DNA of 64,000 nucleotides, from positions 12,516,951 to 12,580,950 of the forward strand of contig CALNVZ010003426.1 in NCBI GenBank assembly GCA_940671915.1, read 5' to 3'. Positions within the stretch are counted from its first letter, which is position 1. Every line of letters starts with the position of its first letter. Below are positions 22,421 to 33,894 of this stretch, in pieces. Origin of the DNA: Paracentrotus lividus (taxonomy: Eukaryota > Echinodermata > Echinoidea > Camarodonta > Echinidae). Position numbers and translations under genes: made by a program. The notes under the pieces were generated by a model. It did no database searches. It was not told where the DNA came from and saw only the letters and a program-made list of their open reading frames with translations.

Positions 22421-23905
22421 TCTACAGTAGATGTTAAACTAGAATTCAACAGGTGTCAAAACATTCCCTATACTCTGTAAAGAAAAGAAAAAGAAACAAG
22501 TGAAAAATACAATCTTCACGGAGTGAATATCAGAAAAGAGACATTCAAGCTATCTTGGAGAGAAAATGTGTATTTTTGCTCGTTTTGGAGTGACTTTGGG
22601 GTGATGACAGGGATTGCTCAAATCTTCATATTTTTACATTTTCACTCCAAATTAACTAGAAATTTGTGTTTTTTTTTCTATACTTGCACCTACAATTACA
22701 GGGTTTGTTGAATGTGGTGGTGTAACATATTCAATGTTGTTATTGTCTCTGCAATGCTTATTTTCTTCACGCTATTTTTACAATTTTGATCTTAATTACA
22801 TAAAACTTCAAATTTGTGAAAATTGCCAGGTTATTGGTACTGCAGTATTTCAGATTTTATTTTCTTCTTGATAATTCTAATTGAATAGGGAAAAAGAATT
22901 CAATTGCAGATACGCCCTTGCTAAAGTACTTCTTTCTTGTTTGCTTGCAGTCCAAGATATACTGTATGTATATGTACATGTATAACAATTTTTTCAACTT
23001 TCTGTATTATCTACAGTAGATGTCAAACTAGAATTCAACAGGTGTCAAAACATTCCCGACTCTGCAAAGAAAAGAAAAAGAAACAAGTGAAAAGTACAAT
23101 TTTGACATAATGAATATCAGAAAAGAGAGACATTCAAGCAAATTTGGAGAGAAAATGTGTATTTTTTACTCATTTTGGAGTGAATTTGGGGTAATGACAG
23201 GGATTGCTCAAATCTTCGTATTTTTACATTTTCACTCCAAATTAACTAGAAATTAGAGTTTTTTCATTTTTTTCTAGACTTGCACCTACAATTGAAGGGT
23301 TTGTTGAATGTGGTGGTGTAACATATTCAATTTTTTTATTGTCTGTGCGATGTTTTTCTTTTTCTTCACTCTATTTTTGCAATATTTATTTTTATTTACA
23401 CACAATCAAAATTGTGAAAATTGCGAAGTTTTTATATTCATCAGTATTTTATAACTTAATAACCTCTAAATAATTATAATTGAATAGAAGATTTCAATTG
23501 CAGATACGACTTTTGCTAGAGTACTTCTTTCTTGTATGTTCTAAGTCCAAGATATGTGTATGTACATTGTATGATATTTATTGTGTTTCCACTTTCTGTA
23601 TTATCTACAGTAGATGTTAAACTAGAATTCAACAGGTGTCAAAACATTCCCTACTCTGTAAAGAAAAGAAAAGAAAAACAAGTGAAAAGTACAATCTTGA
23701 CAGAGTGAATATCAGAAAAGAGAGACATTCAAGCAAATCTGGAGAGAAAATGTGTATTTTTGCTCATTTTGGAGTAAATTTGGAGTGATGACAGGGATTG
23801 CTCAAATCTTCATATTTTTACATTTTCACTCCAAATTAACTCAAAATTCAATTTCATTTCACTCTAAATTTACTTTTTTTCTGAAATTCTTTTCCTTCAA
23901 GAGTG
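22421..23905 (+). repeat. Three-unit tandem array, period about 590 bp
   Basis: TCTACAGTAGATGT starts units at 22421, 23010 and 23604 (spacings 589 and 594). Each continues with ACTAGAATTCAACAGGTGTC, a purine-rich AAAGAAAAGAAAAAGAAAC block and GATGACAGGGATTGCTCAAA. The third unit is truncated and diverges after about 23860. Frames of about 60 codons recur at equivalent positions (22523 and 23752) but with low-complexity ends, so they are not called. Confidence 0.85.
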
Positions 23906-25147
23906 ACAAATTTTACTCCTTTTTTTCAGAGAATACAGATTGAACATGCCTTGGATGTGTATGGTAAGGTGTGGGATTGTGTAAGGATTTTACGTTCAAT
24001 TTACATTTAGAGTTATACTGCCCCTTTTTAGACAAAAAGAAGCATGTGACATTTAAAAAAAAAGCTATTGGTGTTTTATACTTAACTTCAGCTCTAATGA
24101 ACGAATGCAAGTAATGCATTATGGTATTTCACGGACTTCAATAATGGCAGATGCATTTTGCCCTTTTATAGGGAAAGTCATTTTCTGTCTCTTGCTTGCT
24201 ATCTTCAAGTAATAGGGCAGTGATGAGTTCAGGGTGAAAGTTAGCCATTCAATTAGTACAACAAATTGATGGCAGAGCAATTGTCGCTGAAAAAAAATGC
24301 CATGGAATTACATTGGGCCTTTACCATATTTTCTGTTAATACTTTTTTGTATCTCTACTCATATATACAAAATATGCTAAAATGGGATAATATTTTGTAA
24401 TAACATCTCGATCCCAAAATGTTTTGTATTAATTACATTATCTTTCTTCAAGCTAGAGATGTGTTAACCTAAAATCCTATTTCTTACAGCGTATATTAAA
24501 GAGAGTAAAATGTGGTGTGTTGGGTCTGTACAATGAATAAAAAACTGTTGTCCTTCTACCTGCAGATAAGATGAGTTTGTTAATTTCCTTTGGGAAATCA
24601 AAAACATGTTTTGCCATCTGATTAGACAGGTAAACTTTTTATATTCAGCTTATTGTCTAGGATTGTTCTTCATATCATTTTTGTATTGATTTATGCTTTA
24701 GATTTTTGTTTGTTTTATTTTTTTATTTTATTTTTTTTTTGTTGTTGACAATCCTTGGTTTTTAAAGCACAAGATTATGATCTTTATGAGTTTTTAAAAA
24801 GATGAAAGGACACACCGGCTTGCTTATCTTGATTGGTAGTTGGAAAGCAGATTTATACATCATTAGAAAGTACATTATGTATGAATATAAGAGGGAGCTG
24901 TTGCATGCATCTTTTAAACTATTGCTCGCAATAATTTTCCTGTTAAACAAATGCAAGATTGAGTTCCTCTTAATCACTGCAAATCAAAAATAAAAATGTT
25001 CCACAATAAAACATTTCTTTTCAGGCATTTCTGTCATCCTCTCATCATAAATTAAAAACATTTAGAGCTTTACTGAATCCTCCCCATTTTGCTAACCTAG
25101 GCATCTGTATTAGGTCAACCACATACCATAGTTTATACCAGTCCTGA
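23906..25147. other. No recognised feature
   Basis: AT-rich sequence. AGGGCAGTGATGAGTTCAGG near 24213 may be a remnant of the repeat at 9410. Confidence 0.4.
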
Positions 25148-25411
25148 GGCAAGCCAGTGTCTAAGTCAATCTGTGGTGGAAGGACCAGCGAAGCTACACA
25201 AATTGGGCTACTGGATCAATTAGCGAATGCTCCAATACGCTCAAAGTATATCCGCCACCACTTGAAACAACATGGAAGGAATCTTTCATCTTTTAAAGGT
25301 AGGGTGGTAAAGGCAAATGGAGAAGTGGGGTGGAAGCATAGTAATGATTTGTCTGGGGAACCTTGCATAAAGTTTGCTAAAGTGGGCCCAAATAGGAATA
25401 AAACTCAGTAA
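25148..25411 (+). other. Unrecognised 87-codon open frame
   Basis: Open from just after a stop at 25145 to a stop ending at 25411, without an internal ATG; only a GTG lies near its start. The composition is balanced and charged (HHLKQHGRNLSSFKGR). No domain is recognised and no splice site clearly bounds it. It may be a relic of a mobile element or chance. Confidence 0.12.
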
Positions 25412-25659
25412 TTATGTCGTCATATTGTTTCAAACTTTAAAGACGTACATGTATATACACTAGCTCTTTTCACTATTTGGGATGAGATTAAACATATGTC
25501 ATATATTTCAAATGCCCAATAAAGGGTACACAAGTCAGCCTCTACATGTCCCTATACACTAGAGAAGGTATCTTAATGATTGGTTTTGCAGTTGACAAGG
25601 ATTCAAAAGGGAAATTACCATCCATCTATTTTGGTGGACAAAACTAATTGTTTTTCTTT

Positions 25660-25885
25660 CAAAGTGGTGATTCATCATATTAAAATGAGACACAAGTCGC
25701 CGAGAAAATACTAAAAAAAAAGAGTCAAGGAAATCGGAAAAATAATAAAACATGTCAAATTTTCAGGGAAAATACTTTTGTTTCTGAATCTTTAATGTTT
25801 CATGTGTGCTGTAAATTTTTTTTAGTGCAAACGCTCGTGGGAAAGCATTGAAAACTTGATTGCTTTGCCGATTTAATTGACTCTT
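25660..25885 (+). mobile_element. Decayed relative of the MITE at 35772
   Basis: Shares GACACAAGTCGCCGAG, GTCAAGGAAA, CGG/CAAAATAATAAAA, ATGTTTC, GTGCTGTAAATTTTTTT and the GGAAAGC block in the same order with 35800-35960. The terminal inverted repeat is largely lost on the right. Confidence 0.6.
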
Positions 25886-26479
25886 TGTTTGACAACATGC
25901 ATGACAGTTTAATATTATAAATTAAATTTGATGTTTACCTTTGTATATTTCTTTCAAAAATGAAAAAAAAAATGTGACAAAGAGTTATCAACCGAAAATG
26001 GAAAAGGGTTTAAAAATAGCAGTTACATGTACATGAAGGTCTCATTCCCTTTAGATACAAATTGACCCTGTAGCAAATTCGCCTGTAAAGTAGATTTGAC
26101 AAAATGGTCAAATGGAATTTGATTCTAACCTGTGGGGACTATTGGCATAGGTGTACTTGACAGTTGCAGCGTATTGTTGCAAGTATTTCTCAGAAATGTT
26201 GATAATCATCCGGTCACTTCAAACTGGGCTACAGATCTTGTAACTGTGTATTTAGACAGAAATGGTCTCAAGTGGACACCCTTTTGCAACCAGGTTCTTC
26301 AAGTAATATGACAGGATTGGACAGCCAGCAAACATAAACTCCAATTTGACACTTTGACAAACCGTGTTTAGAAAAAGGAAACACCATTTGTAACAGAGTA
26401 ACTACAGAACTTTACCTAGCAAATCCAGTCTCCTAGATTCAGAAACTTCTACAAATTCACTCTTCAAAGGATGTGGGAA
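25886..26479. other. No recognised feature
   Basis: AT-rich sequence. Nothing bounded. Confidence 0.45.
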
Positions 26480-26482
26480 TTA

Positions 26483-26817
26483 GGGTGCGTTTATGGTCAG
26501 ATTTTTTTAAAAATGAGAACATGAATCATTTATCAAAAGACAGAACACTGTTCTTGGTTAAAAATCTAACATTGATTATATAATTATCTTCTGATTCCCG
26601 GCTCTGCAGCAAGTTTACCTCATTCTCAAAGCAGAAGGTCATCATGGTTGTAAAATCAGAGCTGATCCTCTTTCGAAAAAGCACCTTTTTCAGTGATAAA
26701 ATTTTCCTTGAAATGGGGATATAGGTGATCATAAACGCAACCTTTATTCCTCTATACATGTTTTGTATCATGATTACTGTTCCTGTTTAAATTTCAAAAT
26801 AAACCATGAATGCACCC
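26483..26817 (-). mobile_element. PIF/Harbinger-like MITE, copy 4 (diverged)
   Basis: Ends GGGTGCGTTTATGGTC and ACCATGAATGCACCC, with TTA on the left (26480-26482) and TAG on the right, so only TA is certainly shared. The interior retains TTTTGTATCATGATTACTGT near the right end and AACATGAATCATTT on the left, like copies 1-3. Confidence 0.65.
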
Positions 26818-28815
26818 TAGCCTGCAGACTACATGTGGGTCTCTGTCAGTCAAGTTATAAAACCACCCATCTTCAACACCTTCTATTTACAAATCAGAAC
26901 ATTCAAACACTGATGATTATGTTACCAACACAACAGGCTAGCTTGGTAAGTCGGCCCAAGAAACACTGACAAAACATGATGTGGTTGCATGTTTATACAG
27001 GTTATGTGTCCCAGAAAAAACTTGAGTGTCATTCTAATGCACCTAGCAAAACAAAATTCTTCTTGCTTTACAATGTCCCACCTGTCCCAAAAGGTCACAG
27101 CCATGACAGCATGCTAATAAAGTGATGGACAAAACCAACATTCAGAGTGTCCCTGGAGAAAGAATAAAGTCTTCTGGAATCGATAAAAGTCAAGCACTGG
27201 CACTTGAAAAGGTGCGATATTTGGTCATCATGGATTAGGGATTAATTTACAGAGTTTAATGCAACTCTTGAACATGTTTTCATTCGCTGGGAAGAGGTTT
27301 AGGGATTAACGAAGTAACAACAAAACATACTGGTCAAACACAATCAACATTTGAAATCAATAATCACCTATTTGAAAAGCTCTTATTGATTGTACATGTT
27401 TTTTGTTTCAACAAATTTGATTTGATTTGATTTGATTTGATTTGTTAAAATAAGAAATTTTCAGCTGCCCCCCCCCCTCCCCATTTTCAAACCAACATTT
27501 GAACTCATCGATGTAAAAAACATTTGATTATTTTTATTATAACTTGAAAAAAAATCATTTGACTATAATATTTTCAGCTGTAACCCCTTCCCCCATTTTC
27601 AAATCCTGGATTCAGCAATAAAGAAAATCAAGCTCTAGCCCGTGCTAAATTGGAAGGGTTTTTTTTTTTTTTTGGTGGGGGGGGGGGTTGCTTCCGACAA
27701 AGCAACAACTAAATTATGCATACTGGATTCAAATACTGTAGTTCATTCATTACTAACAGGAGGTTCAATACATCATTATTATGTACCCTGAAAAAGATAC
27801 ATCCATGAATTATAATAACTAAGAAAACCTACATTGGTTTGAGTTGGTTGAAATTTACAGACAGTTTTTTTTTTTTTTACAGGGAGATACTAACATGTAC
27901 GATAGAGTTTATAACAAGTACATCTATATTGCTTTAAATACATTGTTATGGTCTTTCATTCAAAAGTATCACAAGTTTATGTTCCAAGGTTTTGTTAGTA
28001 TCCACGCTCTACCTATACGCCTAAGAATTTGCTATAATCAGCAAAGCACAGTGACTTCAAGGAAGTTCCGTCTACAAACACTCGTATTATCTTGTATGGG
28101 CCTTTTAGGTGCCCTAAAGCCTGTTTTCACATGAGAGGATTTCCCTCCCCTAAAAGCTCTTCCATCAGTTATGAAAGTTCACAGATAAATGCTTTCATGT
28201 TTATGGTTTAGATTTTATACACAATGTCGCATAAATCCAATTTTCTAACAGATAGTAGGCATTGTTCAAGAAAAAAATCTTCTGGAACAGCCCTTAAAAT
28301 GCCCTTAACCACCCTTCAGCTAACTTCTTGCAGTTAAACTGTGTGAAAATGCCTTCCAGTTGTCTCTTTAAAGGGATTAAGTAACTTCCAAAAACAAGTG
28401 CAGAGGAAATTGAAACAAATAAAATTCTATTGCTCTGACCGTAAAAACATACTACTGAAAGTTTCAGATGAAAGTCATTTACTGTTTTAAAACAGTAAAA
28501 TTTCAAACAAGGCTAAGAATACGGCATCTGGAAATGGGTTTGAAAATTTGAGTATAAAATCATAATTATCTCAAAAGTAAAGCAAGCAATTAGACCGCAA
28601 TTTTTAAGGAATACCAGATTGACCCATGTGTTTATAATCACATGGGCAAAATGAGCTAAATCAAATGAATTGCAATTTGAATATCACTCAATGTTACTGC
28701 ATGCCTTTAAAGGTATGCAGTAACATGTTAGTCCCTTTTGGAATAAAGCTCTTCATATGTCTATTGGAAAATAAAGTAGAGATATGAAACATTATATTTT
28801 AAGATTTACCCAAAC
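26818..28815. other. No gene; simple repeats and a small hairpin only
   Basis: Five GATTT units at about 27417-27441, a T16/G10 junction at 27659-27688 and a 36-bp near-perfect inverted repeat at 28691-28726 are the only structures seen. Confidence 0.5.
28691..28726. repeat. 36-bp near-perfect palindrome
   Basis: ATGTTACTGCATGCCTTT pairs with AAAGGTATGCAGTAACAT with no spacer and a single mismatched pair. Too short to assign to a family. Confidence 0.7.
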
Positions 28816-29048
28816 TATAGACAAATTCGGTTTGGGTGATATTTTGTCATGGTGGCAGCCATTGCTGGGGGGCTTCCAATGTACTGCGCATGCTCCTTGT
28901 GTGCGTATGTATGCGTAACAAAGGAAAATGTACAAACGCGCAGACATACATGCACATGGCGCGTGCGTAGTACATTGGAAGCCCCCCAGCTATATGGCGG
29001 GCACATAGAGGGCTCACTTCCATGAAAAGCTGCCCGAATTCGTCTATA
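28816..29048. mobile_element. 233-bp hairpin element with nested inverted repeats
   Basis: The outer pair TATAGACAAATTCGG / CCGAATTCGTCTATA (28816-28830, 29034-29048) surrounds an inner 21-bp perfect inverted repeat at 28864-28884 and 28970-28990 (core GGGGGGCTTCCAATGTAC). Pairing continues inward through TGCGCATG and GTATGTATGCGT. The two minus-strand frames across it (107 and 122 codons) are products of the hairpin and are not called. Confidence 0.65.
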
Positions 29049-29554
29049 CCCTGCTTTAAGGAACGGGCGAGGATGTTTTGAGAACGGACTAAGTGTGACA
29101 ATGGTATAAAGCACCTGTATTTCTTTGTTTGTTTGTTTTTCAATATATACATGTACATGTAGGTGTACACATTTAAGATACATTATCTTTGCAGGTACAG
29201 GTTGCTCTGAAGAGTAGCTGTCCTACATGTATCTCACACAACCCCTGAGTGCTAATGGGTTAAAGCATTTCCTGTGAGATAATGAGAGTTATATAGCTAT
29301 GAAGCCCTTTGATTGATTGCCCAATGGGGAGGGGATACATATCCTTTCTTTGGGTGAAAATCAATGAAGAAATCAGAGCAAGAAAGAAGACGATTCGATC
29401 AAATATACCTTCCTTTGTAACTGATCATAGGAAGATTACCGAGAACAGAACGTAAAGAGAGACACTGAGCGATAAAGCGAGATGAAGATGTGGAATCAAG
29501 GGAAATAATTGAAGAGAATGGTGCAATATAAAAAAAAACCCCACCAATACATGT
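29049..29554. other. No recognised feature
   Basis: No exon or bounded repeat was seen. Confidence 0.4.
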
Positions 29555-29735
29555 AATTCCATGACAACTGCTCTGGCTACAATTCCTCCACTGCAAATTC
29601 CATACACTAATCAAATTACTAACTTGAACCTTAGACTTAACACTACATCCTACCCTACACCTAACCCTGATCCTTATATAAACCCTATATCAACCCTAAC
29701 CCTAACCCTAAAACTTGGACAAAATAAAGCTAGTC
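29555..29735 (-). repeat. Dispersed repeat with CCCTAA runs
   Basis: AACCCTAACCCTAACCCTAA near 29694-29716 sits in a wider stretch of degenerate CCCTA words (from about 29640). Similar sequence with CCTAACCCTAACCCTG is at 51260-51280 beside the TTGTCC motifs. Best read as part of a dispersed element rather than a telomere. Confidence 0.45.
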
Positions 29736-29794
29736 CTTGTCGCAGGAGCAAATGTTGTCACCAATACAAAAACAAATAAAAAGTATCATTATTA

Positions 29795-29941
29795 TGGCAT
29801 AAGGAAAGACCAAAAATTACATGGAAAGATATGGTGAAGATGGAAAGAAGTAAGGTTGTTCTGAACGAGGAGAATGCTAAAAACAGAAAGAAGTGGAGGA
29901 GGGAGTGTCATCATGGCGCGAGAGTCAGTAACCCTTCGTAA
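29795..29941 (+). pseudogene. C-terminal relic of a LINE ORF
   Basis: An open frame ending at 29941 reads GRPK-type residues: ERPKITWKDMVKMERS, then EENAKNRKKWRREC. This is the conserved C-terminal pattern (RPxxTWxDxV...DRxxWRR) of many LINE polymerases. Upstream coding is lost, so this is a 5'-truncated insertion or a decayed one. The clade is not determinable from 48 codons. Confidence 0.55.
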
Positions 29942-30856
29942 GAGGGAAAATGCTAACTGAAATAAAACATGATGAATGTTGATGATTATCAATGAAATTT
30001 CAAACGACATATAAGAGAATAATATTTGATATGAAAGATTATAAGAAATTCAACTGAACTTTATATGAATGATTTTAAAAATTTCAACTTAATTTTAAAA
30101 TGCTTAAAGATACATACAGAAAGAATGTTTGTTAGAAATTAAATATATAACAATATTCACTTGCCTTGACAATGTTTTTTCAGTCGCACCATTAGTATCA
30201 AACACATCTCCTCCTTTATACCTTAATTTGTTTAGCATGCCGAGAATCGAATTCCCCATAGCATTTGCATCTCAGTTTTCTTGTTGTCCTCAAGTCAGCT
30301 ACATGTCAGCCTTGTCTGAATTGACATTATCAATTTATCGGGCTAAATTCGGAGTAATTGCTCGACAGTCAGACGCAACTCCCTCGGGCTAAAACCTGTC
30401 CCAATAATTAGGTTTACGTTTCAAAACTGTTGATACGATTCACAGTACAATAGGGGATATAGTTGTCAATTACATATCTCAAGTTGGTGTCGTATTGGGG
30501 TCAATGACCTGGTTTTAAAGCCAAAACGAACCAGCAACCTTGTATAGCACCAACTCGAGTCCTCAACTTATCAAATCTGCCCCGGTTCCTAACCCATAAT
30601 GCAACACTCTGAGCAGTGTAGTCTTCTAATTCAGGCCCACTTGAATGATAGCTCACTAATTCACTACTTAATACATTCACACTGCAAATAATCATGTAAC
30701 CAAGTAGCAAAACAAGTAAATGTACACTCAGTACATTTTAGTTTCCCTATAAATACATGAAGGCTAGTTTTTCATGGTCAGTTCACTCTCAATTTACACG
30801 GAAATGCTTGAAATGTACATTTCATCCCCCCCCCCTACAAAAATGTCTCTATGGTA
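29942..30856. other. No recognised feature
   Basis: AT-rich. Frames of 60-90 codons here show no domain. Confidence 0.4.
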
Positions 30857-30862
30857 TAAATG

Positions 30863-31261
30863 CAGTACTGCCAACCTAAAATCGTATTTTTGTCTTTTTC
30901 ATTTGGATAAGGGGTACCAAACTCATTAAATGTCAATAATTATTCAGATCATAAAAATGTCAATCCCCATCTACCTGTCGACCTGAAAACCTTTTATTAT
31001 TCAATTATTTTCAATAGAAAACAAGGTAAATATGCCAAACATTTTGACAAGTGTGTCATCCCTGCACCAAAGGCATTCATTCTGGTAAATGAGGGACATA
31101 GACAATTCATTGAACAATTAAATGTTTTCTATGAAGACAGGTGCTATGTAGTATGGCATGATGGTGATGTGCATTCATAGACATCTATAGATCTTAGTAC
31201 CCCCTTAAGAAGCGAAAGAGGATAGAAAAGTACGGAATACGATTTTTTGTTGGCAGGTCTG
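30863..31261. mobile_element. 399-bp TIR element with hAT-like CAG ends
   Basis: Ends CAGTACTGCCAACCTAAAAT and the complement of CAGACCTGCCAACAAAAAAT; the arms then match ATCGTATTTTTGTC against GTACGGAATACGAT. TAAATG lies directly outside both ends (30857-30862 and 31262-31267). CAG-starting ends are typical of hAT, whose target duplication is normally 8 bp; only six bases match here. Non-coding. Confidence 0.65.
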
Positions 31262-33032
31262 TAAATGGTATTTCAGTGGTATACCAATGAAATACCATTG
31301 GATACCACTGAAATACCATTGATGATTTTTGTAAGGGATGGCCGGCCCCCATCTTTTGAAACATACAATAATTTTTTGTAATGCTTTTAAATCATCACCC
31401 TAAAACTAAAGATCCCACTTAGAATAAACAAAAGTTTGAAACTCTCTATTTGCCACTGAAATTAGACACCTTTGCAATATCGAATTTCAACAATGGTTTC
31501 TGATTTGTATGGCCAATTTAATAATAATAAAAATGATAATAAACTATGAGGTTTAACAGACTTTTGGCTTTCAATAATACATTAGAGAAGGGGTTGGGGT
31601 CTGTGAGGCAGAAAAATATTCTTTCATAACTTTCAAAATATTGACACTTTAGCCCTAAACACCTATTCTCAATATTGGTCTAATTTTCTGAGTGTGTCCC
31701 TGAGGTTAACTCATCCCAGCTTGCTTAGTTAAGCTCTGCATCGGGTCAAATAGGGAACATGTGGCTAGCATACACTATACATGTACTCATGCTAGCAAAC
31801 TCTGACAGAAGGGCATAAGAACCAAATTTTCAAATTAATAAGTAGTTTAGGTGTTAAAATCTCTATAAGTAATATTTCTAGGAACTGTGTCAAAAAGAAA
31901 TGATATTTAGGTTTATTGGTACCAGCCTGACAGGTAACTAGGCAGTAACAAATGACTTGTTAATTATCATCTGGGATTTCCCCAAGTACAATTGCTTGAA
32001 AATGTTTTCTTGTTGTGAATTATTTTTCTTTTCAATCTTGTACAATGTCCATGTAATTTTCTTTCTGAAGAAAGATTAAGAAGTAAATAAAGTATTTTTT
32101 TAGAAAAAGGTTGTGGCTTCCTTTCAACTCACACCACCTGGCAAAAGGAAACAGCTTATGTAATTTTTTTATCATAGAGTTGAATAAGTATCATCAATTA
32201 ATATACAATGTTCCAATTTGTACCAAAACAATATATTCTACCAATGTAAAAAAAAAAAAATTAAGAATTGTTTTTTTTTAATTCACCTTTATTTGAATTA
32301 TGTATTTTGAAATGGGATTAAATCCAAATACTCTCATTCCACTATATTAACAAATAAACAGAAAACCACGTTGTGGCAAGCCTTATACTGAGATTGATAT
32401 ATTTTGTAACAAGCCCCTTTTTGATACTGCAAGGAGGTATGGGGCCCATCTGGATTTAACCATGAGCGAATTGACTATCAAGACTTTCTTGTTTTAAGGC
32501 AATTTCTCTTAGATCCTTTCACTTAAAGGGAATTAGGGACATACCATGGGGTGTGATTTGATATATGCATGTAGACTGGCAACTTCTTCGCTGATACTTC
32601 AAAATAATGTTTTTTTCTATTAAAAAATGTCAGCCCATGAGGATTTTTAATTAAATATTCATTGTGTCAATCATTGCAAATTTGTATAATAACATAAGCA
32701 GTACAGTCACAGCAACTTTATTCCATTCATATGGTTTGATAGCTATTTTTCATAACATAATGCAATTTAAATTTTCTCTCTGTCACTCCTTCTTTATCCA
32801 TGAACGGATGATGTTCAAGGTACATGTAACTGTTTGTACTACATGATGGTGGTCTTACCTGGAAAATATTAAATTTGAAAGAAACTTTTCATGGTATGGC
32901 TAAATTGTAGCTAATGATCAAATGTTCATCGTGCACTACTGCAAAATGTGGTATGATCTTTGTGATTGAGATTAAAATTGAAATGAAACTTTGTATTGCT
33001 TCCCTTGTTAACATGTATGTATCAAAAGTGTA
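31262..33032. other. No recognised gene
   Basis: Short inverted GGTATTTCAGTGGTATACCA-type words occur at 31268-31320. Near 32085 AATAAA precedes T-rich sequence. A minus-strand CAG|GTAAGA juxtaposition at about 32853 is discussed in the findings. No exon was supported. Confidence 0.45.
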
Positions 33033-33036
33033 TTAA

Positions 33037-33121
33037 CCCGTTGGGCACTGAGCCCGAATATATTCGGGCTGAGGTCTATGGGAAATATGTGATATAGCCA
33101 AATCAGCTCGTCTCCAACGGG
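33037..33121. mobile_element. 85-bp piggyBac-like MITE (TTAA target)
   Basis: TTAA at 33033-33036 and 33122-33125 brackets ends CCCGTTGG and CCAACGGG. The perfect palindrome AGCCCGAATATATTCGGGCT at 33051-33070 corresponds to the one at 3418-3437. It is much shorter than the 216-bp relative. Confidence 0.65.
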
Positions 33122-33163
33122 TTAAACACCAACTACTGCAAAAGCTTGGAATGATCCTTCTGT

Positions 33164-33392
33164 GACCTGTAATACAAAGACTTACGATTGATAAAAAGTT
33201 ACGATTGGTTTTTCCTAGGTAGCCTCATTCGGAACACAGGTACTGTCATGGATTAGAATTAGGATATGATCAAGACTAGGGCTAGAGTTAGGATTAAGAT
33301 CATCAAGTTTGGAGCACCCTGTCCATGATGAGGCTACCGAGAAGAAATTGATCGTAACTTTTTAGCAATCGTAAGTCTTTGTGTTACAGGGC
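33164..33392. mobile_element. 229-bp TIR element, ACTTACGATTG ends
   Basis: TGACCTGTAATACAAAGACT on the left pairs with AGTCTTTGTGTTACAGGGCA on the right. The match continues through TACGATTG and AAAAAGTTACGAT for about 50 bp, leaving a centre with degenerate TTAGG words. Non-coding. Confidence 0.65.
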
Positions 33393-33451
33393 ACTGATCA
33401 CTTTATCAAGTGTTTATTTCAACTATGGATGAAAGCATAATCAGTTTCAGT

Positions 33452-33891
33452 AGGCGCTGCTGCACTAGCTCGAGCTATTTTAAATAGCGCGCTATTTGTA
33501 ATCTGATGAACTAGCCCGATCAAAGGTGAGCTGGCTTTGCGGTCAAATAGCTCGCTAATTTGGCTGAAATCCCAGCCCGAGTCATCCTAGGTTTTTTCAA
33601 AAAAACTCGAGCTGGTTTGCGGTTTTGGTACGAAATAGTGCGCTATTTTGCGCGGTCCTGCACTAGCTCGAGATAAATACGAAATTGTGCACCTGTGCGT
33701 GTATACGCTGGCGGTAGTTACCAGTTGCGCAATACACATCGGGCTTGTTTGTTCAAGGTCAGGTCAGATCGTTAATGAGAAATTTTAAAATAGCTTGAGC
33801 TAATGCAGGACCGGTTTCTTTTTTTCGAGTTTTTTCCTGATCTACCAATTAGCGCGCTATTTTTTTAGCTCGAGCTAGTGCAGCAGCGCCT
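33452..33891 (+). mobile_element. AGGCGC-ended TIR element, copy B
   Basis: Inverted ends AGGCGCTGCTGCACTAGC / GCTAGTGCAGCAGCGCCT extend through TCGAGCTA. AGT at 33449-33451 and 33892-33894 is a 3-bp target duplication. TAGCGCGCTA and CTCGAGCTAG-type palindromes recur inside, and each half is itself foldable. No transposase. A minus-strand frame overlapping the right end is a repeat product. Confidence 0.85.
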
Positions 33892-33894
33892 AGT

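Noticed and set aside
28815..29183. Overlapping 107- and 122-codon minus-strand frames
   Set aside because: They read through a foldable MITE and a (TGTTT)n-type microsatellite and have no domain.
29640..29716. CCCTAA repeats as an interstitial telomere
   Set aside because: Only about three perfect units inside a degenerate dispersed repeat; the same motif context recurs at 51260.
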